From NCBI GenBank assembly GCA_016550415.1, contig JABXGU010000673.1, positions 1 to 7,026 of the forward strand: a DNA stretch of 7,026 nt. Direction: 5' to 3'. The position numbers and the translations under genes were made by a program. Shown piece after piece: positions 5,560 to 7,026 of the stretch; position 1 is the first letter of the stretch, and the number at the start of each line of letters is the position of its first letter. Source of the stretch: an archaeon (GTDB taxonomy: Archaea; Asgardarchaeota; Hermodarchaeia; Hermodarchaeales; Hermodarchaeaceae). The notes beneath the pieces are model-generated. The model searched no databases and was not told the origin of the DNA. It worked only from the letters and a program-made list of their open reading frames with translations.

Positions 5560-7026
5560 TTAATCGGGTAGTAGACCCATACCATCGAGATCTTTTGCAC
5601 ACTCTTCTAAGCCGAGGTCATGGAGGCACTTTCTTGTTGGGATACCTGTAGCTATATCCCACCCATAAAGTGAGTAGTACTCGTCAAGCATGGGATTAAG
5701 ATTTACAGTTTGCCCCTTACTTGGACCACTTGGCATTGGTTCATCTGTGAATCGTCGTGGGAGGGTGTCATCCTTTCTGGTGATGCCTTCCCTAACATTG
5801 AAGCAACGTTTCAAAGTAACCAATCGGGCGCCAATACGCATGAGTTCTTCAGGGTCATTAAAGGCGGATTCGCCTGTGACAGATGCCAGCAAAGGTGCAA
5901 AATCCTCTACCCAAAATATTGGTGGCCATGAACACGTATACCAACAGACAATAAGGCTATCTCTGATTATGTAGACTTTCTCCGTGACTACTGTTGCCAT
6001 CGCCTTATGAGTTTCCACATAGGGGTCACAGATTTCTGGTAGTTTATCTTTGCCGAATCGTTCTGCAGCCACTTCTTTGTACGCCAATTGATCCATTGTT
6101 ACTAGGTTGCGGAGGTGATCTGCACCTCGTGCTGCTACAGCATGACCTAGAGCCATAGATCGGTGTGCACGACCATCCTGTCCTGAAACCTCCATTCCTT
6201 TCACGGTAATATCGTACGGTGTAGCTTTTGCTCCTTTTTGTAGGGCGAATCGATGTGTACCTTCTGCGGCTGCGTCACCAATTCCCTTTCTATTTGCTAA
6301 TGCGTCAAGAAAATGGAGAAGGGCCTCTTCCTTACCCCATTGAAGATCTATACCCTCTAATTCCTCAGGAGTGAGTATGTGTTTTTCTCTTAGTTCCATG
6401 AGTAATGCGGCTGTGCATCCAGCGCTAATGACATCTAGACCAAATTCATTGCAAAGATGTTGCGCCTTGAGAATGGTGGGAACATCGTCAATGCCGACAT
6501 TGCTACCCATTGCCATAATTCCCTCATACTCAGGTCCTTCAGTTATCAGACCCTTGTGGGGACCCTTTTCAACCTTGAATGCCTTTTTGCAGGCTAGTCT
6601 GCAAGTTGAACAGGCTCTGGATGTCAAATAATATTGATCTCGAAGAGTCTCTGCGGATATCTTTTCCCAGCCATCAAACACACCCTCTCTATGGTTTCTA
6701 GTGGGTAGTTCACCTATGTTCTGTTTTGTCGCTACTAGAATTGCAGTTCCATATTGGCGCATTTCAAGGGCTTGAGGATTTTCTTGAACACGTTTATGCG
6801 CATCAACCCATAGTGTCTGGAATTGCTCATGTTGAGCTACTCTTACACTTCTCGTACCTCTTACAATGATAGCCTTCAATTTCTTACTACCCATAACAGC
6901 TCCAAGACCCGTACGACCCGCAGCCCTAGCACCATCCACCATAATGGCTGATGTTTTCACTAAATTCTCTCCCGCTTGACCAATTGCCGCCACATGACCA
7001 TGAGGTTGCCCAAAATCCAGTCGGAC
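5560..7026 (-). CDS. Aldehyde:ferredoxin oxidoreductase (tungsten/molybdenum pterin enzyme), 5' end beyond the right edge
   Basis: The frame stays open from the right edge to TAA, giving 489 codons including the stop. AOR proteins are usually around 600 residues, so about 120-ish N-terminal residues, carrying much of the pterin-binding first domain, are missing. AORs oxidise aldehydes to acids in the cytosol and reduce ferredoxin, using a bis-pterin tungsten (or molybdenum) centre and one 4Fe-4S cluster. Counting from the GTG at 6993: AAIGQAGENLV (2-12), RAAGRTGLGAVMGSKKLKAI (23-42), three cluster cysteines in RACSTCRLACK (Cys128, Cys131, Cys135), GPEYEG (153-158), pterin-contact region NEFGLD (182-187), ARGADHLRN (288-296), fourth cluster cysteine in RDSLIVC (Cys350), and the C-terminal RKDDTLPRRF and EYYSLYGWD blocks. 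The two DxxGL-type pterin motifs deviate from consensus. The GTG at 6993 is internal, since homology continues upstream of it. Substrate specificity cannot be assigned. Confidence 0.93.
   Translation of the reverse strand, partial: VRLDFGQPHGHVAAIGQAGENLVKTSAIMVDGARAAGRTGLGAVMGSKKLKAIIVRGTRSVRVAQHEQFQTLWVDAHKRVQENPQALEMRQYGTAILVATKQNIGELPTRNHREGVFDGWEKISAETLRDQYYLTSRACSTCRLACKKAFKVEKGPHKGLITEGPEYEGIMAMGSNVGIDDVPTILKAQHLCNEFGLDVISAGCTAALLMELREKHILTPEELEGIDLQWGKEEALLHFLDALANRKGIGDAAAEGTHRFALQKGAKATPYDITVKGMEVSGQDGRAHRSMALGHAVAARGADHLRNLVTMDQLAYKEVAAERFGKDKLPEICDPYVETHKAMATVVTEKVYIIRDSLIVCWYTCSWPPIFWVEDFAPLLASVTGESAFNDPEELMRIGARLVTLKRCFNVREGITRKDDTLPRRFTDEPMPSGPSKGQTVNLNPMLDEYYSLYGWDIATGIPTRKCLHDLGLEECAKDLDGMGLLPD

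Noticed and set aside
5690..6631. Plus-strand frames of 73-94 codons opposite the AOR
   Set aside because: They are antisense to strongly conserved AOR blocks, including the cluster-cysteine region.

Overview
The window looks archaeal. It encodes a TrmB-type winged-helix protein, a geranylgeranyl-reductase-family flavoprotein (the family that saturates archaeal isoprenoid lipids) and a tungsten/molybdenum aldehyde:ferredoxin oxidoreductase (AOR). Two starts have clear Shine-Dalgarno sites and there are AT-rich TATA-like boxes. Base composition is moderate to AT-rich. An Asgard- or TACK-like lineage would fit, but nothing here fixes the phylum.

Layout from left to right. (1) Positions 1-2918, minus strand: one very long open frame that runs off the left edge, with 972 complete codons and no stop. 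I translated it by hand. It starts with a TrmB-like winged helix (residues about 36-106) and continues as about 860 residues of low-complexity, Thr/Ser/Gln-rich helical sequence. Two copies of a 93-bp element, about 95% identical, lie inside it exactly 405 codons apart. (2) Positions 2919-3047: a 129-bp gap with this gene's ribosome-binding site and a small inverted repeat. (3) Positions 3048-4214, minus: a complete class-V PLP aminotransferase of the alanine/serine-glyoxylate type. (4) Positions 4215-4293: a short divergent promoter region. (5) Positions 4294-5547, plus: a geranylgeranyl-reductase-family FAD protein whose start is a puzzle. A perfect AGGAGG lies inside the called frame, and the family's usual initiator ATG is replaced by ATA. 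(6) Positions 5560-7026, minus: an AOR whose N-terminal part lies beyond the right edge. It converges on the reductase across a 12-bp gap.

The three enzymes do not form one operon, because strands alternate. The only functional link I can suggest is redox: AOR reduces ferredoxin, and archaeal geranylgeranyl reductases can draw electrons from ferredoxin. The most unusual object is the winged-helix/coiled-coil giant with its conserved internal duplication. I see no RNA genes, CRISPR arrays, insertion sequences or phage genes.
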